Shown piece after piece: positions 34,465 through 42,951 of a stretch of 64,000 nucleotides of DNA; the first letter of the stretch is position 1; the number at the start of each line of letters is the position of its first letter. The position numbers were made by a program, and so were the translations under genes. Origin of the DNA: Paracoccaceae bacterium (GTDB lineage Bacteria > Pseudomonadota > Alphaproteobacteria > Rhodobacterales > Rhodobacteraceae); the NCBI GenBank assembly GCA_027489375.1, contig JAIXZW010000012.1, forward strand, positions 1 through 64,000, written 5' to 3'. The notes beneath the pieces are model-generated. The model was not told the origin of the DNA. It made no database searches and saw nothing but the letters and a program-made list of their open reading frames with translations.

Positions 34465-34526
34465 GCGCCCCTTTTGTCTCGCGGGGCGCTTTCATCGCTG
34501 TGCGGGGCAGTCATCCGGCCCCGCAC
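34465..34526 (-). terminator. Two hairpins between flp and cpaA
   Basis: Hairpin one: GTGCGGGGC (34500-34508) / GCCCCGCAC (34518-34526), 9 bp, 9-nt loop, about 26 nt after the flp stop. Hairpin two: GCGCCCC (34465-34471) / GGGGCGC (34483-34489), 7 bp. Together they may attenuate readthrough from the abundant pilin message into the assembly genes. Confidence 0.62.
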
Positions 34527-34551
34527 GGCATCGCAGTTCGGGTTGCCCCGA

Positions 34552-34728
34552 TTACTGGGTCGCGCCGCCCAGAGCGGTGGCGATGGAATCGAAGGTCGAG
34601 GTCAGGTTGGAACCCATCGTGGTGATGGCGGTGATGATCACGACCGAGACGAGCGCGGCGATGAGGCCGTATTCGATCGCGGTGGCACCCGATTCCGATT
34701 TCACGAAACGCGAGACGAGGTTTTTCAT
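34552..34728 (-). CDS. flp: Flp/Fap-type major pilin
   Basis: 58 residues, the typical precursor size. MKNLVSRFVKSESG is the leader and ATAIEYGLIAALVSVVIITA the mature N-terminus; cleavage by prepilin peptidase after Gly14 leaves the diagnostic Glu/Tyr at +5/+6. It polymerises into adhesive Flp fibres. First gene of the minus-strand pilus arm, with its own control region carrying TTAGGCCATC motifs. Confidence 0.93.
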   Translation of the reverse strand: MKNLVSRFVKSESGATAIEYGLIAALVSVVIITAITTMGSNLTSTFDSIATALGGATQ

Positions 34729-34856
34729 GGTCTTGATCCCTTGGTGGTCCGGGCCTCTTGCCCGGGATTGCTTCGGTTTCGGCCAGTCGCCTTGTGGTCT
34801 GTCCGATGGGATGAAGATCGTCTTTTTCCGCCTGTCGCACCATTCGGGCGGGTGCT

Positions 34857-34895
34857 TTAGGCCATCGCCGCCGGGCATATAGGCCATTTGGCCTA
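34857..34895. promoter_or_regulatory. Repeated TTAGGCCATC-type motif upstream of flp
   Basis: TTAGGCCATC at 34857-34866 is followed 22 bp on by the 16-nt element TAGGCCATTTGGCCTA (34880-34895), whose 7-bp arms TAGGCCA/TGGCCTA are perfect inverted repeats. They lie about 130-170 nt upstream of the pilin ATG. The same TTAGGCCATC occurs upstream of cpaF, so a common regulator, perhaps the adjacent LuxR-type response regulator, may bind both. Confidence 0.55.
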
Positions 34896-34995
34896 GGTGC
34901 GCGTTTGGTGCGATAAATAATTTATTTTCAAACACTTAAACTCCATCCAAAAGGATGTCGTGCACACCTTTCGGTCAGCCGCGGGATGGGTGTTG

Positions 34996-37002
34996 TCAGA
35001 CCTTCGATACGCGTGCCAGAAGCGCGGGCAACAGCGCCTCGGCGTTTGCCGCCTCGCGGGCCAGAAGGGTGCGGGCCTGGGTCAGGTCGGCGCCCGCGTC
35101 GATGGCCTCTTCCAGCGCAAGCGCGGCCTCGGCCAAGGCGGGCAGGCCAAGCTGCCCCGCGTCCGAAACCAGCCGGTGCGCCTTGATGCGGAGTGCGGAC
35201 GGCTCCGTCTCGTCTGCCACCCAGTCGAAATCGCGCAGCGCCGCCCGCAACCGCGCCTGAACCCAGTCACCGCCCAGAAGCGCCGCCAACTCCGCCAACG
35301 CGCCCTCGGCCGACGGACCCGTCGCCGTCGGCGGGGACAGGGCGGCTGCATCCGTGGCATCGGCTGCCGCGACCATCGCCTCGACCGTCGCGGTCAGATC
35401 GTCCAGCGCAAAAGGCTTTGCCAGATGCCGCCCTGCACCGGCCCGCGCCATCGCCGCCACCTGATCGGGCAGGGCATTGGCCGAAAGCGCCAGCACCGGC
35501 ACCTTGCCCGCCGCGCCGGACAGGGCGCGGATGGCGGCGGTCGCCGCGATGCCGTCCATCCGCGGCATCTGCATATCCATGATCACCAGATCGTAAGCGC
35601 CACTCCGCGCCGCTTCCAACCCTTCGATCCCGTCCATCGCCCGCGTGCAGCGGTGCCCCGCCCGCTCCAGCACCGCGCCGATGAGATCCTGGTTCTGGAC
35701 ACTGTCCTCGACCACCAAAACCCGCGCGGCCCCCCGTGCCGGGCGCGCCGCGCCGCGCACCCCTGCGGGGGCCGGATCGTCCGCCGCTTCCGCCGCCTCG
35801 ACCAGCGGGAGGATGACCGTGAAACGGCTGCCCTCGCCATAGGTGCTCTCGACACCGATCTCGCCGCCCATCCGTTCCACCAGACCGCGGCTGATCGCCA
35901 GTCCAAGCCCGCTTCCCGCATGGGCGCGGGTCAGCGAACTGTCGATCTGGCTGAAACGCTTGAACAGGCGCGGCACGTCGGCGGGCGCAATCCCTATTCC
36001 GGTATCGCTCACCGCAAGCGACAGACGCCCTTCATCCCGTGTCACCGAGAGCGAGACGCCGCCCTTTCCGGTGAACTTCACCGCGTTGTTGGTCAGGTTC
36101 AGCAAGACCTGCAAAAGACGCCCCGTGTCACCCTGCACGAAACGCGGCACGTCCGGCGAGATGCTGCACCCCAGCGCCAAGCCCTTCGCCGCCGCCGTTG
36201 GCCGGACCAGTGCGATCACCCGCTCGGCAAGGGCGCGCAGATCGACGGCATCGCGGTGCAGGTCGATCCGCCCCGCCTCGATCTTCGCAAGATCGAGGAT
36301 GTCGTCGATCAGCACTCCCAGAACCTCTCCCGCATCGCGCAATTTGCCCAATTCGTCGCGCTGCCGCACATCGAGCGGGCCGGAGCCGAGCAATTCGGCA
36401 TAGCCCTTGATCGCGGTCAGGGGGGTGCGGATCTCGTGGCTCATCGTGGCAAGGAAATCGGATTTCGCGGCATTCGCCGCTTCCGCATCCGCGCGGGCGC
36501 GGCGCAACTGCGCCTCGGTGCGGTCCCGTGCCGACAGATAGGCCAGACTGCGCAGCACGACCGTGAACAGAAGAACCACGATCGAGGCGAGCGAGACCGA
36601 CAGCGAATGCGACAGATCGGCGCTCGCCTCGCCCCACAGCGTGACCAGACCGTCACGCCGTGCGGCTTCCGTCGCGGCAAGTTCCGCGACGCGCAAGGCC
36701 CGATCCTCTGCCGCGCCGGACCGAAGCCTTTCGACCGCCTCCGCATCGGCCCCTTCGGTCGCCGCCACCGCCGCCACCGCCTCTGCAAAGGCCACCTTGT
36801 CCGACACCACCGTCCCGGCACGCGCCAAGGCATCGGCCCTTTGCGCGCTTTCCGCGATCTGCGTGCGGAGCGAGGCCGACAAATCCCCGAAACGGTAGAT
36901 TTCAAGGGCGGAATAGGTGGTGAAAAGCCCGACGGCCGAGACCGAAACGATGATCAGGCGCAGCCCGTCGACGCGCAAACCGCCAGTCGGGCGGCGGCGC
37001 AT
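34996..37002 (-). CDS. Hybrid sensor histidine kinase with receiver and HPt domains
   Basis: 668 residues. Two transmembrane helices (about 13-33 and 134-156) bracket a small, mostly helical periplasmic sensor. Then come HisKA with His189 (ATMSHEIRTPLTAIKGY), HATPase (NNAVKF, SDTGIGIAP, HAGSGLGLAIS), a receiver domain with Asp476 (VIMDMQMPRMDG) and a C-terminal HPt domain with His609 (KAHRLVSDAGQLGL). The full phosphorelay is therefore in one chain, which can pass phosphate to the response regulator encoded 1 nt upstream. Located between the two arms of the Tad locus, it probably controls pilus expression. Confidence 0.92.
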   Translation of the reverse strand: MRRRPTGGLRVDGLRLIIVSVSAVGLFTTYSALEIYRFGDLSASLRTQIAESAQRADALARAGTVVSDKVAFAEAVAAVAATEGADAEAVERLRSGAAEDRALRVAELAATEAARRDGLVTLWGEASADLSHSLSVSLASIVVLLFTVVLRSLAYLSARDRTEAQLRRARADAEAANAAKSDFLATMSHEIRTPLTAIKGYAELLGSGPLDVRQRDELGKLRDAGEVLGVLIDDILDLAKIEAGRIDLHRDAVDLRALAERVIALVRPTAAAKGLALGCSISPDVPRFVQGDTGRLLQVLLNLTNNAVKFTGKGGVSLSVTRDEGRLSLAVSDTGIGIAPADVPRLFKRFSQIDSSLTRAHAGSGLGLAISRGLVERMGGEIGVESTYGEGSRFTVILPLVEAAEAADDPAPAGVRGAARPARGAARVLVVEDSVQNQDLIGAVLERAGHRCTRAMDGIEGLEAARSGAYDLVIMDMQMPRMDGIAATAAIRALSGAAGKVPVLALSANALPDQVAAMARAGAGRHLAKPFALDDLTATVEAMVAAADATDAAALSPPTATGPSAEGALAELAALLGGDWVQARLRAALRDFDWVADETEPSALRIKAHRLVSDAGQLGLPALAEAALALEEAIDAGADLTQARTLLAREAANAEALLPALLARVSKV

Positions 37003-37003
37003 C

Positions 37004-37762
37004 TCAGGCTCCGATCAGCCGGGTTCCCGCCACGGCGGCCGCGGCGCGGTTGGCAACGCCAAGTTTGGCGAACAGCGCCGCCATGTGCACCTTGACCGTC
37101 CCCGCGCCAAGGTTCAGCTCGCGCGCGATTTCCTTGTTCGACTTGCCGCGCACCAGCATTTCCAGCACCCGCGACTGGCGCGGCGAAAGGGCCGGCCCTT
37201 CGGGCTGCGGCTGCGCTTCGGCTGCGGCCGAAACCGCACGGGACGGGGCAGGGGGTTGCACGGCGGGCTGCGCCGGCGCGATTTCGGCGATCAGGCGCGG
37301 AACATAGATCCGCCCGTCGAGGATTTGCCCCAGCGCATCCGAAAGTTCCTGCACGCCCGATGCCTTGCATACATAACCATGCGCACCGGCGGACAGCGTC
37401 TCGATGATATCCTCGCGCCGGCGCGACGCCGACACCACGGCGACCTTCTCAAGATGGTCGCAGGTCTCGCGCAGATGGTGCAGCAGGGCCGGACCCTCCA
37501 TCCCGGGCATGTTGAGGTCGAACAGCGCCAGCGTGACGTGGTCTTCGGCTTCGATTGCGGCGATTGCCTCTTCGTAGCTGCCGGTCTGGATCACGCGGGC
37601 AAAGTCGCAGCGCTGGGTCAGCACCGCCGCCAGTGCCATGCGGAAGAATTCGTCATCATCCGCAACCACCGCCACGCGCAGGGCAGGCTTGGCCATCGGG
37701 CGCAGCATATGCGCTGCAAAGGCTGCATTAGCGCTCATGCTACGGATGTGCATCTGATCCAT
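37004..37762 (-). CDS. LuxR/NarL-family response regulator
   Basis: 252 residues. Receiver domain at about 28-145 with phosphoacceptor Asp82 (LALFDLNMPGMEG), an Ala/Pro-rich linker, and a C-terminal LuxR helix-turn-helix (LSPRQSRVLEMLVRGKSNKE, TVKVHMAALFAKLGVANR). The start at 37762 has GGAGG five nt before it; several downstream ATGs are possible. Cotranscribed with the hybrid kinase. It is a good candidate for the factor that activates flp and cpaF. Confidence 0.91.
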   Translation of the reverse strand: MDQMHIRSMSANAAFAAHMLRPMAKPALRVAVVADDDEFFRMALAAVLTQRCDFARVIQTGSYEEAIAAIEAEDHVTLALFDLNMPGMEGPALLHHLRETCDHLEKVAVVSASRRREDIIETLSAGAHGYVCKASGVQELSDALGQILDGRIYVPRLIAEIAPAQPAVQPPAPSRAVSAAAEAQPQPEGPALSPRQSRVLEMLVRGKSNKEIARELNLGAGTVKVHMAALFAKLGVANRAAAAVAGTRLIGA

Positions 37763-38208
37763 TCGGCCCTCCATCCGGCACCGGCGATACTTTGTCCGCC
37801 GTGTCGTCACCGTGAGTAATTAACTATTTTTTAGTCCCGTAAAGCGCTTCCCGCCCGAAACCATCCCGACGATGAAGCCACCCATCCGTTGGTCTGCGGG
37901 CTGTGGCCTTCGTTCCGGTGGGAATGTGGCGCGCTTCGCCATCGGCCTTCCCCGATTTCGCCCCGCTTCGCCCCTCGGCCGTCGCATTCCTGCAGGTTGT
38001 GCGGCAATTGCCGGACTGGCCTCCTGGGTGATTCGCCGCATTTTCGCGCCGCATGTCCGCCTTGCCTTCGTCAATCCCGCCCATCTGCATCCCCCGGATT
38101 AGGCCATCAGGCCGAATGTCGCCCCCTGCTTGCAAGGCGTATTCCCTCTCCTTGCGCCGCAGTCACTTTTTTGCGGTGCCATCGCCAGACCAGCTTTCAG
38201 GGATTGCC
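37763..38208. other. 446-nt divergent control region of the Tad locus
   Basis: Separates the response-regulator gene from cpaF. On the response-regulator side an AT-rich block at 37815-37837 (AGTAATTAACTATTTTTTAG) is the likely promoter. The TTAGGCCATC motif at 38099 sits on the cpaF side. No convincing gene was found; short open frames have no recognisable protein and poor starts. Confidence 0.6.
38099..38117. promoter_or_regulatory. TTAGGCCATC motif upstream of cpaF
   Basis: TTAGGCCATCAGGCCGAA, about 92-110 nt before the cpaF ATG. Its first ten bases are identical to the motif at 34857 upstream of flp, and the GGCC-N4-GGCC core matches that of the 34880 palindrome. Confidence 0.55.
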
Positions 38209-39618
38209 ATGTTCGGTAAACGCCAGCGCCTGCCCGAGGTCCACCCCAAGCCGCAAGCGGCATCGCAGCCGCCTGTCCGGCCCGCTTCGCGGCCTGCGGG
38301 CGCGGCCGAACCCGTGGCCCCGCAGCGTGCGCAGGAATTCGACGGTCTGCGCAAGGCGGTCTTCGACGCGCTGATCGACACGATCGACATGAAGCGCGTG
38401 GGCCAGCAGGACAGCGAGATCGCAAGGCGCGAGATCGGTCTGCTCGTCGCCGAAATCCTGACCGCGAAAAAGGCGGTGATGACGGCGGCCGAGCAAGAGG
38501 TCCTGCTGACCGACCTTCTCAACGACATTCTCGGCTATGGCCCGCTCGAGCCGCTCCTTGCCCGCGACGACATCGCCGACATCATGGTGAACGGTTGCCG
38601 CCCCATCATGATCGAGGTCGGCGGCAAGATGGTCGAAACCGACATCCGCTTCCGCGACGAGACCCAGCTTCTGAACATCTGCCAGCGCATCGTGTCGCAG
38701 GTGGGTCGTCGCGTCGATGAATCCTCGCCCATCTGCGACGCCCGCCTTCAGGACGGAAGCCGCGTCAACGTCATCGCGCCGCCCCTGTCCATCGACGGCA
38801 CCACGCTGACCATCCGTAAATTCAAGAAGGACAAGCTGACGCTCGACCAGCTCGTCCGCTTCGGTTCGATCACGCCCGAAGGCGCTGAAATCCTGCGGAT
38901 CATCGGGCGTGTGCGCTGCAACGTGCTCATCTCGGGCGGAACGGGGTCGGGCAAGACGACGCTGTTGAACTGCATGACCCGCTCCATCGACGCCACCGAA
39001 CGCATCGTCACCTGCGAGGACGCTGCCGAACTGCAACTGCAACAGCCCCATGTCGTCCGCCTCGAAACCCGTCCGAAGAACCTAGAGGGCGAAGGCGAGG
39101 TGACGATGCGTGACCTCGTGAAGAACTGCCTCCGCATGCGTCCCGAACGCATCATCGTCGGCGAAGTCCGGGGGGCCGAAGCGATCGACTTGTTGCAGGC
39201 CATGAACACCGGCCATGACGGTTCCATGGGGACGGTCCACGCCAACAGCCCGCGGGAAGCGCTCTCGCGTCTGGAAACCATGATCACGATGGGCGGCTCC
39301 ACCCTTCCCGCCCGCACCTTGCGCGAGATGATCTCCAAATCCATCGACGTGGTGGTGCAGGCGGCGCGCCTGCGCGATGGCAGCCGCAAGATCACCCATA
39401 TCTCCGAAGTGCTCGGGATGGAGGGCGACGTGATCGTCACCCAAGACCTCTTCATCTACGACATCGAAGGCGAGGATGCGAACGGCCATATCATCGGTCG
39501 CCACCGCGCCACCGGCGTCATGCGCCCCGGCTTCTGGGACCGCGCCCGTTACTTCGGCGAAGCGAAGAACCTGACCGCCGCGCTCGAGGCTGCGGCCAAG
39601 ACGACAGGGGGGCTGTGA
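38209..39618 (+). CDS. cpaF: CpaF/TadA pilus assembly ATPase
   Basis: 469 residues. Secretion ATPase that powers Flp pilus assembly. A Pro-rich N-terminus is followed by the N-terminal all-beta/alpha domain (LLNDILGYGPLEPLLARDDI, ADIMVNG) and the ATPase core: Walker A LISGGTGSGKTTLLN, Asp box CEDAAELQLQQPHVVRLE, Walker B RPERIIVGEVRGAEA and the His box TGHDGSMGTVHANSPREAL. ATG 38209 lies after GGGATTGCC. First gene of the plus arm; its stop overlaps the tadB start. Confidence 0.93.
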   Translation: MFGKRQRLPEVHPKPQAASQPPVRPASRPAGAAEPVAPQRAQEFDGLRKAVFDALIDTIDMKRVGQQDSEIARREIGLLVAEILTAKKAVMTAAEQEVLLTDLLNDILGYGPLEPLLARDDIADIMVNGCRPIMIEVGGKMVETDIRFRDETQLLNICQRIVSQVGRRVDESSPICDARLQDGSRVNVIAPPLSIDGTTLTIRKFKKDKLTLDQLVRFGSITPEGAEILRIIGRVRCNVLISGGTGSGKTTLLNCMTRSIDATERIVTCEDAAELQLQQPHVVRLETRPKNLEGEGEVTMRDLVKNCLRMRPERIIVGEVRGAEAIDLLQAMNTGHDGSMGTVHANSPREALSRLETMITMGGSTLPARTLREMISKSIDVVVQAARLRDGSRKITHISEVLGMEGDVIVTQDLFIYDIEGEDANGHIIGRHRATGVMRPGFWDRARYFGEAKNLTAALEAAAKTTGGL

Positions 39619-40613
39619 TGCAGGTCTCGCTGCTACAGGTTGCGATCTTCTGCTTCGTCACCGTCGGCCTTGCCGCGCTCGTCCTCGGCTGGGCGACACC
39701 CTCCGATGCGGTGCGGCTCAGGGAGCGGATCGACCGCCTCGGCAAACGCGCCGAGGATGACCCGCTCGACGGTCAGGCGACCGAAGACCTCCGCCGCAAG
39801 CGCCGCGTGCGTGAATCCCTGCGCGAGTTGCGCGCCCGCGAGATCGGTCGCGCCCGCCGCCGCGCCAAGCCCACACTGACGGGCCGGTTGCGGCAGGCCG
39901 GTCTGGAATGGTCACGCAAGCAATATTACACCGGCTCCTTGCTTCTGGGGCTCGGTGTGCTGATCCTTGCGCTCGGCCTTGCGCGCCTCGCCTTGCTTCC
40001 GGCGCTGGGTTTCGCCACCGCGACGGGGCTGATACTGCCGCACCTTTTCGTTGCCAGGAAGCGGTCCGCCCGTCTGAAGAAATTCTCCGAGGACTTCCCC
40101 ACCGCCATCGACATCATCGTCCGCGGCGTCCGCTCGGGGATGGCATTGGCGGACGGACTCAAGACAATCGCCGCAGAAATGGAAGAACCCGTCCGCGGCG
40201 AATTCGCCGCCGTGGTCCGCGACCAGACCTTCGGCGTCCCGCTGGACGAGGCGGTGCAACGCCTCGCCGACCGCGTCCCGCTGTCGGAGACGTCGTTCTT
40301 CGCCATCGTCGTCGGCATCCAGTCCAAGACGGGTGGCAACCTGTCCGAAGCGCTGTCCAACCTTTCCCGCGTGATACGGGGGCGCAAGCACATCGCGGGC
40401 AAGATCAGGGCGATGAGCTCCGAGGCGATCACCTCTGCCGCGATCATCGGCGCGATGCCGCCCCTCGTGATGCTCGTCCTCTATTTCATCAGCCCCGGCT
40501 ACCTTGGCGTCCTCTTCACCACATTGCTCGGCAACATGATCCTCGGTGCCTCGGTCCTCTGGATGGGCATCGGCATTCTCGTCATGCGCGGCATGATCCG
40601 TTTCGATTACTGA
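39618..40613 (+). CDS. tadB: TadB inner-membrane pilus platform protein
   Basis: 331 residues. T2SF domain (FSEDFPTAIDIIVRGVRSGM, LAEAVQRLADRVPLSETSFF-like segment at about residues 205-235) with hydrophobic helices at the N-terminus, around 95-140 and at the C-terminus. It works with TadC as the platform on which CpaF acts. The ATG overlaps the cpaF stop (GTGATG). Confidence 0.9.
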   Translation: MQVSLLQVAIFCFVTVGLAALVLGWATPSDAVRLRERIDRLGKRAEDDPLDGQATEDLRRKRRVRESLRELRAREIGRARRRAKPTLTGRLRQAGLEWSRKQYYTGSLLLGLGVLILALGLARLALLPALGFATATGLILPHLFVARKRSARLKKFSEDFPTAIDIIVRGVRSGMALADGLKTIAAEMEEPVRGEFAAVVRDQTFGVPLDEAVQRLADRVPLSETSFFAIVVGIQSKTGGNLSEALSNLSRVIRGRKHIAGKIRAMSSEAITSAAIIGAMPPLVMLVLYFISPGYLGVLFTTLLGNMILGASVLWMGIGILVMRGMIRFDY

Positions 40614-40626
40614 CAAGGGGGGCACC

Positions 40627-41562
40627 ATGACCTTCGGCACCATCGCAACCAATCCCGCAGCGCTCTTGTCCTTCGTCTCGGTCACGGCGGCGGTCTGCGC
40701 CATCGTCTTGCCGCAGCTCGGACGGGACCGCCTCGCCATCCGTCTGGCACAGGTCGCGGGCGAGGCAGAAGCCCGCCACACCCGCGGGGCCGATGCGCGC
40801 GACCGGCGCGGCCTTCCCGCGCTCTACGAGGCGCTTGCCAACCGGTTCGAGATCCTCCGCAGCCTGCCGGGGGGCGATGCGGCCCGCAAGCTGCAGATGG
40901 CGGGAATGCGCGGCTCCTCGGCGCTTGCCACCTATCTTTCCTTGCGATTTCTCGGCGCGGTGGCGCTGGGACCGATCACCTTCTTCTATCTCGAATTCAT
41001 CCTCAAACTCGACCAGCCGCTTCCCGTTCTGCTGCTGATGGGCCTTGCCGGAAGCGTGGTCGGCTTCCTGATGCCGGCCATCCTTCTGAAGAACCGCATC
41101 ATCAAACGCCAGCAGGCGATCCAGCGGGCCTGGCCCAATGCGCTCGACCTCATGCTCATCTGCGTCGAATCCGGCATGGGAATCGACCAGGCCCTGCGCA
41201 AGGTGGCAGACGAGATCGGCCTCGATTCCGTCGATCTGGCCGAAGAGATCATGCTGACCGTATCGGAACTTTCCTACCTTCCCGACCGCCGCATGGCCTT
41301 TGAAAACCTTGCGGCGCGGACGGGTCTCGATGCGGTCAAGGCGGTGATCGCCTCGCTCAAACAGGCGGAACGGCACGGCACCTCGCTCGGTGCCTCGCTC
41401 CGCGTCCTCAGTCAGGAAAACCGCGACATCCGCCTTCAGGCCGCCGAGAAGAAGGCGGCTGCCCTGCCGCCCAAGCTTACCGTGCCCATGATCCTTTTCT
41501 TCCTGCCCGTGCTTTTCGCCGTGATCATCGCCCCCGCGATGATGCAGGTCTTCGGACCCTGA
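40627..41562 (+). CDS. tadC: TadC inner-membrane pilus platform protein
   Basis: 311 residues, second T2SF-domain protein of the platform. Key segments: RAWPNALDLMLICVESGMGI, MAFENLAARTGLDAVKAVIA and the C-terminal membrane helix (LTVPMILFFLPVLFAVIIAP). Starts 13 nt after tadB behind AAGGGGGGC. Confidence 0.9.
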   Translation: MTFGTIATNPAALLSFVSVTAAVCAIVLPQLGRDRLAIRLAQVAGEAEARHTRGADARDRRGLPALYEALANRFEILRSLPGGDAARKLQMAGMRGSSALATYLSLRFLGAVALGPITFFYLEFILKLDQPLPVLLLMGLAGSVVGFLMPAILLKNRIIKRQQAIQRAWPNALDLMLICVESGMGIDQALRKVADEIGLDSVDLAEEIMLTVSELSYLPDRRMAFENLAARTGLDAVKAVIASLKQAERHGTSLGASLRVLSQENRDIRLQAAEKKAAALPPKLTVPMILFFLPVLFAVIIAPAMMQVFGP

Positions 41563-41569
41563 GGTCGCC

Positions 41570-42883
41570 ATGTCCCTTTTCGCCCATATCGCCGCCGCCT
41601 TCCGCCGTTACGGATCGGACCGGCGCGGCAGCGTCATAACCCTCGCCGCGATCCTGTTTCCCGTGGTGATCGGGGGCCTCGGTCTCTGGGTCGAAACCGG
41701 CTACTGGTATCACATGCAACGGCGCGTCCAGCACATCGCCGATGTCTCGGCCCATGCCGCCGGCGTGCGCATCCGCGCCGGCGACTCCAAGGCGCAAGCC
41801 ACCGCCGCTGCCCGCTACATCGCAACGCAAGCAGGATTTCCCGCCACGGCCAGCCTGACCGTCAACATCCCGCCGCTTGCCGGGGCGCGAAAGGGCAATC
41901 CCAACGCGATCGAGGTCATCCTGTCGGAAAACCACAACCGCTGGTTCACCGCCCTGTTCGCCGGGGGGCAGGTCGCCCTGGCCGGTCGCGCCGTGACAGT
42001 GATCGAAGGCGATGCGACCGCCTGCATGCTGGCCCTGTCCGGCTCGGCCAGCGGCGCGGTCACGGTCAGCGGATCGACAGCCGTGTCGCTGACGGGCTGC
42101 GACATCGCCTCGAATTCGGTGGCCGCCAATTCCTACGCGATGGGCGGGCTGGGTGCATCCATATCCACGGGCTGCATCCATACGGTGGGCGGGGCTTCCG
42201 TCACCACGGGCCTCACGCTCACCAACTGCGCCGCCGTAAAGACGAACGCGGCCCGCGCCCGGGACCCCTATGCCGACCTGCCCGAACCGGCCATCGTCGG
42301 CAATTGCGTCAGCAAGACGGTCGGCAACAACAAATACCCGACCACGCTTACGCCCACCGATGTCCACCCGCTTGGGGGCGGACTGAAATCCATGCGCTTC
42401 TGCAACGGCTTCGACTTGCGCGGCGAGGTGACGCTGATGCCCGGCCTTTACATCATCGAAGGCGGCGGCCTTTCGGTGAACGGCGGCAGCCTTACCTCCA
42501 CCACTGCGGCCAAGCTTGTCGGGCACGGCGTGACGTTCTATCTCGCCGCGCCGACGGTCGAGATGCGCCTGAACGGCAACGTCACGCTCGACCTTTCCGC
42601 CCCGACCTCCGGCCCGCTGTCCGGCATCCTGTTCTTCGGAACCCGCAGCGCGACCTCGGCCAGCCACATCATCAACGGCTCGTCGGGTTCGGTGATGCAG
42701 GGCGCGATCTATGTACCTGCCTCGGCCATCCAGTATTCCGGCGATTCCGCAGGGACAAACGGCTGCACGCAGGTCATCGCCTCGACCATAACCCTGACGG
42801 GAAACTCGGCGTTGAAAGCCACCTGTGCCTCGGCCGGAACCCGCGACCTTTGGGCATCCGAGACTGTCCGTCTTTTCGAGTGA
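41570..42883 (+). CDS. TadG-like Tad pilus protein
   Basis: 437 residues. N-terminal membrane anchor of the Tad_Flp type (YGSDRRGSVITLAAILFPVV) followed by VETGYWYHMQRRVQHIADVS, the conserved region of TadG/DUF2134 proteins. The remaining 330 residues are a Ser/Thr/Gly-rich predicted beta-strand region with several cysteines, facing outward. The role is probably anchoring of the fibre in the envelope. Starts 7 nt after tadC. Confidence 0.82.
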   Translation: MSLFAHIAAAFRRYGSDRRGSVITLAAILFPVVIGGLGLWVETGYWYHMQRRVQHIADVSAHAAGVRIRAGDSKAQATAAARYIATQAGFPATASLTVNIPPLAGARKGNPNAIEVILSENHNRWFTALFAGGQVALAGRAVTVIEGDATACMLALSGSASGAVTVSGSTAVSLTGCDIASNSVAANSYAMGGLGASISTGCIHTVGGASVTTGLTLTNCAAVKTNAARARDPYADLPEPAIVGNCVSKTVGNNKYPTTLTPTDVHPLGGGLKSMRFCNGFDLRGEVTLMPGLYIIEGGGLSVNGGSLTSTTAAKLVGHGVTFYLAAPTVEMRLNGNVTLDLSAPTSGPLSGILFFGTRSATSASHIINGSSGSVMQGAIYVPASAIQYSGDSAGTNGCTQVIASTITLTGNSALKATCASAGTRDLWASETVRLFE

Positions 42884-42951
42884 CGACAGGTTTCGGTTGC
42901 CGCACGGCGCCGCTTCTGACAGATGATCGCGCGAAGCAGAGGGAGCCAAGG

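Noticed and set aside
37872-38102. 76-codon open frame in the divergent Tad control region
   Set aside because: No ribosome-binding site, no recognisable domain, composition like that of shadow frames, and it overlaps the shared TTAGGCCATC motif.
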